A stretch of DNA of 64,000 nucleotides from Mesotaenium endlicherianum (Eukaryota > Streptophyta > Zygnematophyceae > Zygnematales > Mesotaeniaceae), in the NCBI GenBank assembly GCA_009602735.1, contig WELA01011018.1, positions 91,111 to 155,110 of the forward strand, in the 5' to 3' direction. Made by a program: the position numbers and the translations under genes. Shown piece by piece: positions 1-10,775 of the stretch. Below the pieces are notes generated by a model, which was given only the letters and a program-made list of their open reading frames with translations, ran no database searches and was not told the origin of the DNA. Numbering within the stretch: position 1 is the first letter of the stretch; each line of letters opens with the position of its first letter.

Positions 1-62
1 TCGCAGGCACAACACTTGAGTATGCAAATGGAAGGTTTTTGACCACTACTACTTCAACCACT

Positions 63-3000
63 CTACACGGCGGGAACCGGCTCCACCTTCTGGCCACCCC
101 CACCAGGGCTGGTACCATCACCGTTGGTCGAGCCCAGCCTGACGTCGGAGACCCCTAACGCTTGAGCCTCTGCAGCGGTGATTGGGCGCCCATCCACGAT
201 AGGCACGTAGCGCCCCTCAATGAAGCCCTGCTCATTCATCACGCTCATGAAGCGGTACGATACCTGCACACAAGGGTCCCACAAGGGTGCACTGCCGGAT
301 TAGATGGAATGGCAATGCAAACCTACTGCCTCCCTCCTGTTCTGCACGGCAGGTCCTTCTTCCTCAAAGCCCAAACCACCATCAATACTGGGACCACCCA
401 TATGAGGAACCTGGTTGTATGCACCAAAACACCCCCCGTTGCACAAAACAGCAACCCCCATCTTCACACTGTTTCAAATCAGCAAATACCAGGGAGCGGG
501 ACAAAACCGGAGCTTTCCATGCACAGAACGGTACGGTTTTGGGGGGGGGGGGGNNNNNNNNNNNNNNNNNNNNNNNNNNNNNNNNNNNNNNNNNNNNNNN
601 NNNNNNNNNNNNNNNNNNNNNNNNNNNNNNNNNNNNNNNNNNNNNNNNNNNNGGGGGGGGGGGGGACAAAGGAGTCGGGGGTGAGGGCTTTGTTCTCTTC
701 AGTGACAGTCACAAAAAGGGAGAGCTGGTGAATGATTTGCTGATCAATCCCCATCAGATTGCTATGACCAAGCCCTGTCAAGTCCCTCCATACACCTCTC
801 AATTTCAATTCATGTGTATTAATCCTACAAAGTACACTGAAAAAAATTGTATGCGCCACGAATACCCCTTTCAGCAAGCACCCTGAGTCATGGCGTCATG
901 CTGCTACTTTGGGCTGAAGGGCATGAATGAGCTCACCTCCTTCTTGAGGCGCGTCTGGCCGAGGAGTGCAGACGAGATGGCACTGAGCTTGCCCTCCGCT
1001 AGCTTGCCCTTCAAGTCCTGCTGCACCAGAGGTGTAAACTGCTTGTCCAAAGAGCGGGCTGCTCCGAGCCAGACCACCACAATGCCGAGCAGAATGGCAC
1101 CCAAATATGGCGTGGAGTTGGCCAGTGAGCCAAATCCAAAGATAAGGAACTGCTGAATGAGTGCACCGCCAGACTTGCCCAGAGGATTGCATACCACATC
1201 AATGGCAGCCTTGCCCTTGACCTGCAGACCCCCCCCCCCTCCCCACATGAACACACACAAGGAGCAAAGCATTTGTTCAAGCGTGCAACTCCACGATACT
1301 GCTTCCTTCTGCAATAAAGGATCAGTATAATTCTTCCTCCTACATGAGCTGGCACTCAGGTAAAAAATGTGCCAGAACATGGTGCCAACCCAGCACCTGA
1401 ACTCTGTTGTCAACTGTGAGAGATTCGTGGATGCGAAGGTGGCCATGTCCCAGCTTACTGCACTTGAACCTACCAGCTGGGAAAGCAGTGCCTGATCTAG
1501 TCAATCGCACTTGAAGAAGCACAGCACCAACCCACCCCACTTCCATCCACCCATTGTCTCCCCCCAAACCTTGGCCGATTGTTCACCCCTACGAACATAA
1601 GTGCCTGAGCAACAGACATGGCTTATGGACCATCAAGGTGAAGGCGGTTGCAAGTAGGGTACCTTGGTCTCTTCATCCAAAGGAATGTAAGCCATCTCCT
1701 TACAAGGATCAAACAGACTGTACTTAGCACTCTTGCTGAAGATGTTCTGAGCTGCTCCAACCAGCACTGCAGCCAGCAGAGGCGTCATTCCCAAAGAGGA
1801 CAGGAAGGGCGTCAAGGGACCGCTAAAAAGGACCAGGCCAAAGAAAGCCACTCCTGTGATGAGGAGCACAGTGGGTGTGATCTGGGCCGCAACACCCCAC
1901 CCAAACTTCCTGAAAATGACGCGACTGAGAAGCATCATGCCAAAAGTGACCACTCCTGTGTAGGTGGAGAAGTCGCCCATAAATGCGGAGTAGTCGTTGG
2001 GATTGGGGTACTGCAATCAGAGGAGAAAAAGTCAAAAGTCAGCTAGCCAATATATACACAAAGATGTGGATCACAAGGGCATGTTTAGAAAATATGGTAG
2101 ATGGCTGTAAAACGTGCATACAAAATGATATTAATGTCCTAACTACTTCTAGGCAATGATATGGCTTACTTTGAATGACACAGAATTGCATCTATACTAC
2201 AAAGATTGGGGGTAAGAGGCACACCTGAGCCTTGATTTTGCCCTTCCAAGTGACCTCAACCAGGTTAATACTGATGCCATAGGCAACCACAATCAATGCA
2301 AGGTCACGTATGTAGCGAGACTTCAGTAGAAATTGGAAGCTCTCACCAAGGCCCATCTTGGGCTTTTCCTTCTGCTCCCCGTCAAAATAAAGGCACCAAA
2401 ATGCCAGCGAAAATCAATATTCAGATTAAGAATAGGAACAAAAAGACAACATTTAACATGCAGCAGAGTCACTGCATCACATAACCTTTGATTAATACCC
2501 TACTCAGGCCAAACAGGATGGAATGCGACTGCAAACAGACTGCCATAAAAACAGTGATAGCTCTATCGAGAGATAATATCATGCCAAAATGAATGTCACA
2601 GGGACGTATGCAAAGTACAACTTAAATGACAGTAGCTGAGCTTCTAGTGCTTGTGCTAAAACGGGAAGGTTCCAATAAGTAAACTACGTGTATTTCAAAC
2701 TGTGTGCGACAGGGCTAGGTGTCTATCCCCCCACCAAAAAAAAGCTCACTGGACAGCAGCGGCGAGGTATTCCTCGCCATAGCAGCATGTCCTTGAAAAA
2801 AATTCTCCCTATATAAAACCAATTAAAACAAATTGGAAGAAACAAGATAACGTTCAAAAAACAAACATGATAAGATGGCTCTATAGGACCACCTCAAAAA
2901 AAAGGAAGAAAAATTACCTTCTTCCTCTTCTCAGCCTTGGGCAAAGTAGGGTCGTTGAGAACGTACTTGTTGACCCACCAATATATGCCACAGATGGCAA

Positions 3001-4434
3001 ATCCAAGGCCAACAACAAGAGACATCATACCCTTCAAGGACATTCCCCAGCCATCAACTCCAGGTGGCAACTTTCCACGAAGTTGGGAGAAGTACTTGAC
3101 AGTTCTTCCAGAGAATACCAAAGCAACATTGGCACCAAGGCCAAACAGTGGATAGAACTGCTTCGCCTCGTCAACAGTCATGATCTGCCAATATATCAAG
3201 TGGATACACATCCTTAAACAGAGTTACAGACTGTACTGACGACTTTCAATCTAAGTTCTCAGCAACGCAGCCTTCTGACTCCCAGGCCCACCTCTTCTTT
3301 GCCACCAGAGCAAAAGAATTTGTAATTCTTAAAAAAATAAAAGCTTGTCATTAAAAAAAGTAATATCCTGTTCTCAGGATAGTCTCTGTTACACTTGTAC
3401 GCAATACATCCACAACTAAAATGTTCAAATACTGGACTGACTGCCAACACGACTAGAACAGCAGTTTAGAACAGTATCAAAAGGAGAGACATCAAAGAAG
3501 AGGCAAATAAATGAATCCGCAACAAAAAAAAGTCCTGCCATACATGTAACCTCCAGCAAAGAGATTGCCTGAAATTAGAACTCACCTGATTTGCAAAACC
3601 CCAAAACAGAACTGACACGACAACACTGCCCCAGAGCTCTGCCATCACATAAAATAGACAGAAGGACCAGTTCCGGAGAATGGAGATAGGGCCCATAAAT
3701 CGTGGCCCCAGGGTCTCGAGGAGCTGCGCCGCAAAAGCCGTAGGATGCAGAACATGCTGTAGGGGGAAAAGGATGAAAGCGAAGGCGCCAAAAAAGGCTA
3801 TGAAGGGCAGAATACACGAGTAGAATAACGACTCTTTTGAGAGAACGTTAGAAGCCCTTGCATAAAGCACCATGAAACCAACAGCCATGGGAAGGTTCAC
3901 CCATGTCTTCAAGAACGGAATAATTTCAGCTCCGCTGCCAGGTGCTGTCACGACCAAAACATCCTTGGTGTCTCTGAGGATGGTGTAGTTGAATAAGATG
4001 CAGAAGAACATCAGTCCCAACGGAATCACTTTCTTCAAGGTGAGCACAGACGTCCCCAGAAATTTCTTCTCAGCGGGAGGGACTGCAGCTGCACTGGCGG
4101 AAAACGGAGCCACCAGTCTAGTCTCAGGCTCCTCCTTGGGTTCCACGAACTCAAAATCATTTACAGCAGCCGCTCCAGCAGATTGAGCCGAAACAGGCTG
4201 CACATTGCGCCTTCTGACGGAATAAGACCGCCCCATTTCGCCAGAAACATGTTGCCCTACAAACGATCTGCTGGAAGCCAACTTTACAGCTCCTTTTACG
4301 TTTGCAGCTGCAAGACTAACACATCTCTTCGCCTCACATCTCGTTCTTCCGGTCTGTCTTCCATGTGTGCCACTAGCGGATAACACAGACGCAAAAGACA
4401 GACTAGAAGCGACGGAGGTCGCAAGTGCCTCCAT
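63..4434 (-). CDS. NTT: Plastid-type ATP/ADP carrier (NTT/TLC family), six exons
   Basis: Exchanges ATP for ADP across the plastid inner envelope (role known for the family). Exons on the minus strand: 4434-3586, 3184-2918, 2371-2225, 2010-1663, 1221-937 and probably 263-63. Each has GT/AG borders, and the total is 699 codons including the stop; plant NTTs are about 620 residues. Every intron is phase 0. The ATG at 4434 is chosen over an upstream in-frame GTG because it opens a Ser/Ala-rich, acid-poor stretch like a plastid transit peptide. Visible family blocks are ILRDTKDVLVV, AELWGSVVVSVLFWGFANQ, FYPLFGLGANVAL, NLVEVTWKGKIKAQ, KSAKYSLFDPCKEMAYIPLDE and KGKAAIDVVCNPLGKSGGA. They contain the conserved Lys/Glu positions (LRDTK, AELW, LVEVTW, LGKSGG) that are important in plant NTTs. 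The membrane segments are hydrophobic and intact. Exon 3 is short (49 codons) and its acceptor could lie 3 bases upstream. The last exon (66 residues, Gly-rich end) is the least certain part; read-through at 936 would give a shorter C-terminus. Confidence 0.9.
541..665. other. Assembly gap flanked by poly-G
   Basis: Positions 554-652 are 99 Ns, bordered by 13 G on each side (541-553 and 653-665). The gap lies in the last intron of the ATP/ADP carrier gene. A G homopolymer probably stopped the assembly, so the true length is unknown. A run of C (about 1229-1239) in the preceding intron is a similar low-complexity tract. Confidence 0.95.
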
Positions 4435-5801
4435 CGCTGTAACCTCCGTCACTCAATGTAACTCCGATGCAAGGAGAACGGGAATTCGATTGCCAAGGAG
4501 AAATAGAAGTCGGGTCTATGTGCTCTCTATGTAGTCGGACTCGTGATCGGACGAATGGCTTGCTCTGTTCTTCGTGAAACACCGCCTCAATTGTTACTTG
4601 CCTGGATCCTTTCCAGTACGTGAAGGAGGTTTAACTAGATATTTGGTAAGAATTTGAAATCTACTTAAACCCGTGGCACTAAAAAGCACCTAACCGCCCG
4701 CGATGGGGTGACCCAGGTTGGCCTGGTACTTCACGGGTACAGGCTACAGCAAGGGTACTAGACTACTTTTTAACACTGCCACCGCTGATCCTAGCTGCTC
4801 TCCAACAGTCCCAACGTCCCAAACAAGCACAGTTGGCCAAATCAGCGCTTCTTCAGCGTTGATCATTGTCACGTGGAAGTAAAAGGTGAAGGATCTTTTC
4901 AATTGTGACTTTTCCCCACTTTTCCCAGGCCATCCCACGCTTTCAGGACATATCGGGGGCACGCACTCCGAGGCAATCCGTGCTGCTCTCAGCGAAAGCA
5001 CTGGAAAGCAGCAAGCTACAGTCTCCAAGGTAATGGGAGTAAAGCTCAAGCAACCCTATATATCGGCCGCCATCAGGAGCCTGGGGTGCGCTTGAGAGCA
5101 CTCGGGAGCATGCTCGGGAGCACCCGGGAGCAATCGCTGGCCCGATAAGGCCATATCGGGCAACGCGGGGAGTGCTCGGAGGTGCTACTGCGCTCTTTTT
5201 GTTCGTGGAGCCTGGAGGCCAGTGCTGGTAAGTGTTGGTGAAAGCATTTCTTTTTTTTTTGGCGGGCTTGGGCTCCAGCTGCAGACTAATTGGGTCAGGT
5301 AGCTCAATAAACAAAATTAAGCCGAAAATTAAGCTGCGGTCCAACTTGCCAACGCGTCGTAGACAACGTCAAAAACATTTTAAAGACCGAGAAACTTTGA
5401 ATCCAGTTGGCGACCTGTCTGATGTCGTGCGATTTGACGAGGTCGAGTAACCGGCGATCCTCCCCCAACGCATGGTTGCACTCGCTAGATAATCGTCAGA
5501 ACCCAAAAGAACCCTCCATATACATCTAGGACTAGATACATCACTCCCAAAAGTAACATGTTTTGCCTGTACTACTATATATACATATGCCCTGTTCTGG
5601 ATAGATCTCTAAACTTTGTGAGGGCACCGACAAGTTCCCCTCACAAAGCCCCTCCGAAAAATCCCGACAAAAAGAAGCGTCGAAATAGCGCGAACGTTGT
5701 CGACACTCGCAGTCGACGCTACGACCTACCCTTCCTCCCTCCCTCCCCTTCCCACCCTCTCTCTCTCTTAACCCCCTAATAACAAGCAGGCGATCATGGC
5801 C
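4435..5801. other. Upstream flank of the ATP/ADP carrier gene, no gene recognised
   Basis: This stretch should hold the 5' UTR and promoter of the minus-strand carrier gene, but I see no motif I can place with confidence. Short open frames on both strands have no recognisable composition or domain. At 5094-5136 a short motif, roughly TCGGGAGCA, recurs three to four times. A pyrimidine-rich run (CCCTCC/CTCTCT) lies at 5731-5766. Confidence 0.5.
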
Positions 5802-6092
5802 TGTCGTAACAGTGACCGTCGACGGACGCTAGACATCGACACACCTAACCTAATCAAGTTCTAAAATAGCAAGGACAGGACATAGGGAGGACTGACTCCA
5901 AGGATCGGATGAGGACTGGCTAATCTAGATGCTGTGGGTAAAAACCCCCCCTATTAAGGGAAAAAGCCCACAACTTATGAGATGTAAATGGAAAAGAATA
6001 CGAGAAGTCTGAACTGGGCACTACTGGGCACTAATGGGCAACTAAGCAGCTACTAAACACTAACTAAAGAGCGAAAAATGAGCTATGAAAAC
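5802..6092. repeat. Direct repeat copy 1, LTR-like (element H family)
   Basis: About 290 bp beginning TGTCGT and ending GAAAAC, repeated in the same orientation at 6983-7272 with roughly 89% identity by eye. Read on the minus strand it ends in CA, as LTRs do. It is probably an LTR of the element H family, either a second LTR or a solo copy. No coding signal. Confidence 0.55.
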
Positions 6093-6982
6093 CAGTAACA
6101 AGCTAGGGCAAGGGCAACGGGACCTAGTAAACGATCAATTCGAAACGACTAAAACGAGCAGCAACGCATGAGGAAAGCAATGTTATGGCCGCAAGAGAGA
6201 AGGTAGTGTGCGCAACTTAATGTGTGCTGTGGCACGCACTACGAACAACCTACAAGTAGAAGTGAGGCAAGCAAGAGTGTAATAACACACAACTCGAACA
6301 TAAAGCAACGTCACAAGGAAGAAATCATCTCTCTCTCATCAAAGCAAACATACAAAGCTAACACCGAAATGGTGTTAGCTCGCGGCTTAAGTAGCGTACT
6401 CTCAAATACTATGCCCAGTGCCTACGAAACTCAATCACACTCCAACAACTACGATGAACGCGTCATCGCGTCATCTCACACAAATCCAAAATACACTTAT
6501 TATGAAAAGGATCAAATCTAGAGGTCGACACGCACACGTACGACTAATAACCAAAACCAAAAGAACCCGACACCCCAATGTCCCTTACTCTCCCTAATCC
6601 CTAGCAACCCTTAGGCATACCCATAGGGATTGCCTATAGTACAATGATAATCTAGCCATGGACAATGGGGGACCCTACCGGGTACCCACGCCGACCCTTC
6701 AGGAGAGCAAAACTCAGGGTCGACCTCCACCTATGTGGGCGGCAACACCATGTGTGAAGGTAGAGAAAGAGCGCGTGATCTGGGAGGGAGCCTCACAGCT
6801 GCTCAACAGCAGAACCTCGTGAGCAGATCATGGCCCCAGTGTTCACCACCACTGCGCATAGGCTAGACCATCCTCACGTACCACCCTAACCCGACTAACC
6901 ACTAGAACCTGTCATTGACCCACCACCCTCTGAGAATATTACTAGACACCAAAGAGGACTCGACAAGGACGGGCACGACAAC
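6093..6982. other. Spacer between the two 290-bp repeats, nothing recognised
   Basis: About 890 bp without a recognisable gene. It contains no integrase, RT or gag similarity I can read in any frame. It could be the leader of a tandem neighbour element or unrelated sequence trapped between two LTRs. Confidence 0.4.
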
Positions 6983-7272
6983 TGTCGTGACAGTGACCGT
7001 CGGCGGACGCTAGAAATTGACACACCTAACCTAATCAAGTGTTGAAATAGCAGGGACAGGACATAGGGAGGAGTGACTCTAAGGACCGGACGAGGACTGG
7101 CTAATCTTGGTGCTGTGGGTAAAAATCCCCCCTATTTGGGGGAAAAGCCCACAGCTTATGAGCTATAATAAGAAAGAATTTGAGAAGTCTAGACTAGGCA
7201 CTACCGGGCACTAATGGGCAACTAATCAGGTACTACACACTAACTAAAGAGCAAAAAATGAGCTATGAAAAC
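6983..7272 (-). repeat. Direct repeat copy 2, probable 3' LTR of element H
   Basis: Second copy of the 290-bp repeat. On the minus strand it directly follows a purine run (GGGAGGGGGG, about 7272-7281) of the kind used as a polypurine tract. It also lies just downstream of the element H coding remnants, which is the position expected for a 3' LTR. Confidence 0.5.
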
Positions 7273-7299
7273 CCCCCTCCCAGCTGCAAGCGAGAAACT

Positions 7300-7723
7300 G
7301 TGAGCGCAGCTGAACGCGGAGGAACTAGAATGGGATTATCAGGAACAACGAAAGTGTGGATAGTCTCTGGAGAGCCAGGGAAGTAGAACCCAGGCGGGAG
7401 GTACTCCAGGTTATACACGTGGAGAACGGACACTGGATACGAATCCGAAACAGAAAAGAGGTGGGGCGACGCGGCCAACTAACAACCACGGGGCCCTGAG
7501 AAGGCGTGAGCGCACGCTCCAAGAAGCTCCCACGAAGAGCGTCCGCGATGGCAGGCGTCAGCATCTGAGGCGGGAGGCTCCGCGAGTCGTGGAGCAGGGA
7601 CTGCAGCCACCATGAAAGGGGAGAGTGACCTGCAACAACAAATAGACGAAGGCAAACGACAAACAATTCCACGCGAAAAGACGCAGCGGAAATGCGAAAA
7701 GGGGAGGAAGTAATGAGGGGGTC
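7300..7723 (-). other. Tail region of element H downstream of the PHD finger
   Basis: Minus-strand open stretches (7325-7672 and, in another frame, 7263-7478) lie between the PHD finger and the presumed polypurine tract. One contains a Leu/Ala-rich run (LTPAIADALRGSFLERALTP) that looks like real protein, but I do not recognise the family. It may be the C-terminal tail of the H polyprotein. Confidence 0.35.
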
Positions 7724-8008
7724 CTAAGCTAGAGGCGGTGGTCTACACGAAGGGCAGAACCAATCACCTTCGGAAAATTTAGGTAAAGGTGGGGACAAAC
7801 AAGTGAAGTGCCAACCAGCATTACAACGATCGCACAACAGCATAGAAGCGGGGCGACGACTAGAACCACACCCCTTACAAGGGTGGTTAGCTGGTACAGT
7901 AGCACGCAGCGGGTCGATTTTGTGAACAATATTAGGCAAGTGACAGGGTGCACAATTCTTCATGTTCTCAGGAACGGTACGACCATTCGACCCCTCGAGC
8001 GTAAGCAC
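7724..8008 (-). CDS. PHD finger at the C-terminal end of element H
   Basis: The segment at about 7742-7882 carries a complete C4HC3 zinc-binding pattern: C-x2-C-x11-C-x2-C-x4-H-x2-C-x14-C-x2-C. It has the typical GWH before the zinc histidine and the W two residues ahead of the final C-x2-C pair. PHD fingers bind histone H3 tails, often reading methylation at Lys4. On the minus strand it follows the integrase core and a GPY-like stretch (8008-8225), exactly where chromoviruses place a chromodomain. It is therefore read as the targeting module of element H rather than a host gene. No introns or host promoter signals are seen. It belongs to a broken element. Confidence 0.75.
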   Translation of the reverse strand: MLTLEGSNGRTVPENMKNCAPCHLPNIVHKIDPLRATVPANHPCKGCGSSRRPASMLLCDRCNAGWHFTCLSPPLPKFSEGDWFCPSCRPPPLA

Positions 8009-8238
8009 CCATTAAGATTGACAGTGTGCACACGCAAGATCACAGGACCAGCACGGAAGTTGAGGGTATCTCGCATCTCACGATGCAAATAGACATGATC
8101 GCGAACCTCAAACTTGACCTTACAAAGCTTGTACACCCCGCTACGCAAACGAGCATAACGTAGGGCGTCTCGGTGCTGAGCAGTGGCAAGTTACCCATGG
8201 CAATAGGCATGTGCTTAAGGAACAAGGCAGCCCTCGCA

Positions 8239-8597
8239 TCAAGGTGAGTAATAGCATATCATGATCCTCAACGTGGATGGGACGATAACACAATGACGAA
8301 TGGCAGAGGGAAGAAGGGGTTCTCGGCCATAGAGAAGGAAGTAAGGGGAGTACGAATGCAAAGAGACTTGGTTGCTGAAGTTGTAACCCTTGGCAAGCCA
8401 TGGAATACGTATCTCCCAATTAGACACATCACACGTGAGAGCATACTTACGCAGGCTGCGCTTGACTGTTTGGACAATACGTTCAGCAAGATCATCAACC
8501 TGAGGGTGGTCCCGAGAAGTGGTGCAATGATCAATAAACAACTTATTAAGCAACTCAGCCAGATCTCCCTGAAACTCTGACCCTTTATCAGTGAGGA
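8239..8597 (-). pseudogene. Integrase catalytic core remnant of element H
   Basis: The minus-strand reading contains TDKGSEFQGDLAELLNK, then a DHPQVD block and RIVQTVKRSLRKY. These are the second Asp and the Glu-proximal region of a Ty3/gypsy integrase core, followed by YFLLYGREPLLPSAI, the usual block after the core. It continues the integrase that starts beyond 17185 and was separated from it by insertion of element A. The last five bases (8593-8597, GAGGA) are the target-site duplication of A. Confidence 0.8.
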
Positions 8598-9316
8598 TGT
8601 AATAAATCAGTATACTAGTAGATATAATATTCATTTAAATATAATGTTTAATTAAGTTCAGCCTACTGAACTTTATGTAGTATTGCGTCTGCTGGACTTT
8701 ATATAATTATCGATTTAAGGACTCAGCCGGAAGCGGCAGTCTGAAGACAACTTAAGTCAGCTTGCTGACACATTTTTTGACAGCCAGCTAACTTCCGTAC
8801 TCGGTAGCAGCGAACTGCCTCGATAAGCATCTAAGTGTGGTATGCTAGTAGAATGGCCAGATGACACCCCTATGATGGATGGCGATTCGGGATGATGGGA
8901 GATGGCGGTGGATTTGGTTAACCGAGGTCCTACCAACGTGGTTAACTCCCGGGTAGGCGGTGCCATCGCACTGGCCGTTGAACAGTAAACTCATTCCATG
9001 TACATATGCTAGGCATTGCTCTCGAGTTCGGCATTTGGAAACGAGGCCAACTTTCTTGTACAGCTTACTGAGAGAAACCTGAATCCAAGGCGAGAAGCCA
9101 TTGATACGCACTGTCTTCCAACCTTGCTTATGTATGAGTTTACTGATTGCATTATTGATGCTAGTTTACTTGCATTTGACTTACGAGTATTATTCACTGC
9201 TAGTGTGTTGTCCTTTGCTGTTAAATCAATTAACAAAAAATACCATAAAGATTACTTGCTGATATAAAGATCTTTATTAATTGTTAATCGCCTATTTGGT
9301 AAGTCGATTCATTTCA
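8598..9316 (+). repeat. 5' LTR of element A
   Basis: 719 bp, TG...CA, about 95% identical to the 3' copy at 16462-17180. It is flanked on the left by GAGGA and followed after one base by the primer-binding site. Confidence 0.95.
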
Positions 9317-9317
9317 G

Positions 9318-9329
9318 TGGTATCGGAGC
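9318..9329 (+). other. Primer-binding site of element A
   Basis: TGGTATCGGAGC one base after the LTR, close to the complement of the 3' end of initiator methionine tRNA (TGGTATCAGAGC), the usual primer for plant chromoviruses. The same signal follows the LTRs at 24163 and 45803, and appears inverted at 42228-42239. Confidence 0.85.
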
Positions 9330-9350
9330 TGTTATCACAGTCTTCTTTGT

Positions 9351-10775
9351 ATGGTAAGGACAAGGTCTCAAACTAGCAACTCCCGAGACATGGAGAACCA
9401 GGATAACGAGAATGTCGAAAACCAGGCGGAAAGCCATGTAGCGGGAACCCGTACCTATTCTGAAGCAGTAGCAGATACTGGAGCTAGAGAGGCTGCAGAT
9501 GAGGCAGCTGCTATTGCCGCAGTCGCAGCACAGCAAGCTGAGGAGGAGAGAGCCAGATTAGAAGCTAAACAAGTAGCAAGGGCCGTTGAAGATACAGAAA
9601 GGAGGGAAGGACAGCCAGCTGACGAGCGCACTGTTGAAGAACTTATGGCATCAAGGGCCAATGTTCTTAACCCACCTCCTGCTGTTCAACTCAATGTANT
9701 GTTCAACTCAATGTAACCCTAGGTCAAATACGTAACCGGCTGAATGCGGCAGGAATTGCTGCTGTAGGAGCGAGAGGGAATGTTGAGGACACTACTCAGC
9801 GAGTAGATGCCACAGCTGGTGTTGCATTTGCTAGACTCCCACCCCAGACGGTAGACTTGGGAGCATTGTTCGTTCAAATGCAGTCGCAAATGGCGACCAT
9901 GTATCAGTCCAAAGGAGGACAAAAGAATCATAATGTCTCTACTGCGGGACAGAGATCAACTGGGTTCTCAAACCACTGGTGGTGGTGGCAGAGGGCCTAG
10001 TAAGCCCAAGCCAAAACCTCCCCAGGACTATGATCCTGAGGGAAATAGAAAACACTACCTGATCAAGTTTCTCGCGGATGTTGAGCAGTGGCTGGAGAAT
10101 TACCCAGAACTGCAAGATTACGAGAAGGTCAGGCACACCGGTGCGCTACTGAAATGCAGTGCCGCAGACTGGTGGCTTTACTGGAAAGGAGAGCGTAAGG
10201 CCCAGCAACTCGGTGACCCTACGTGGGTAGAGTTTGTCAAAAAGTTGCATGAGAAGTTTGATGTCATCAACCAGCAGGAGAAAGCTATATATGCAATAAT
10301 CTCCCTGACACTGAAGCAGACCACTTCAGTTGCTGAGTGTGCTCAAAAGTTCCAGGAGAACATGATGAAACAGCCGGACTTGCCACAACGGTATAGGACA
10401 GCATACTTCGGGTATGACTTGAAATCCGAAGTCTCTGGTCAATTTGCTGAGAAGAAGTATGAGAAACTGGCTGACTTGATCCAGGATACTGATGCCTGGG
10501 ATCAGCAACAATTCAATCACAAGCGCCAGGGTAATGCTTTGGTGTCTAAGATTGTCAAAAGGCCCCACGGTTCCTACAATGCGATCAAAGGAGACCAGGC
10601 TGAGGATGAATATGAGTATGAGTATAATGCTATACAGTCTAGAGGTAGAGGTGGTTTCTCATGAGGCGGCTATTGAAAAGGTGGTAATAGGACTATGCCG
10701 AGACCAACCTAGTCAAAATCCATTCGCTACCATTGTCAGCGTTTGGGCCACTACAGAGAACAGTGTCTAGTCAAG
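9351..10775 (+). pseudogene. Gag remnant of element A
   Basis: Starts with the family N-terminus ([17 protein letters not shown]), then an Ala/Glu-rich helix and the retrotransposon gag core around 10030-10500 ([34 protein letters not shown]). The zinc-knuckle region follows near 10,700. Compared with the open gag of element D (45838-47316) it is broken in a few places. Confidence 0.85.
9700..9700. other. Isolated single-base assembly N
   Basis: A lone N with the short sequence GTTCAACTCAATGTA on both sides. Similar lone Ns lie at about 51462 (ATATCCT on both sides) and about 60358 (ATTCATAC on both sides). They look like contig joins with unmerged overlap rather than biology. Confidence 0.8.

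Noticed and set aside
162-886. Open frames running through the N gap
   Set aside because: Their length depends on undetermined bases; the region is an intron of the carrier gene.
4943-5344. Minus-strand open frame of 133 codons upstream of the carrier gene
   Set aside because: Composition and content show no domain; it spans a short-motif repeat and looks like chance.
7724-8008. PHD finger considered as part of a separate host gene
   Set aside because: It follows the integrase core of element H on the same strand at the usual spacing, and no splice-type structure or host domain is seen nearby.
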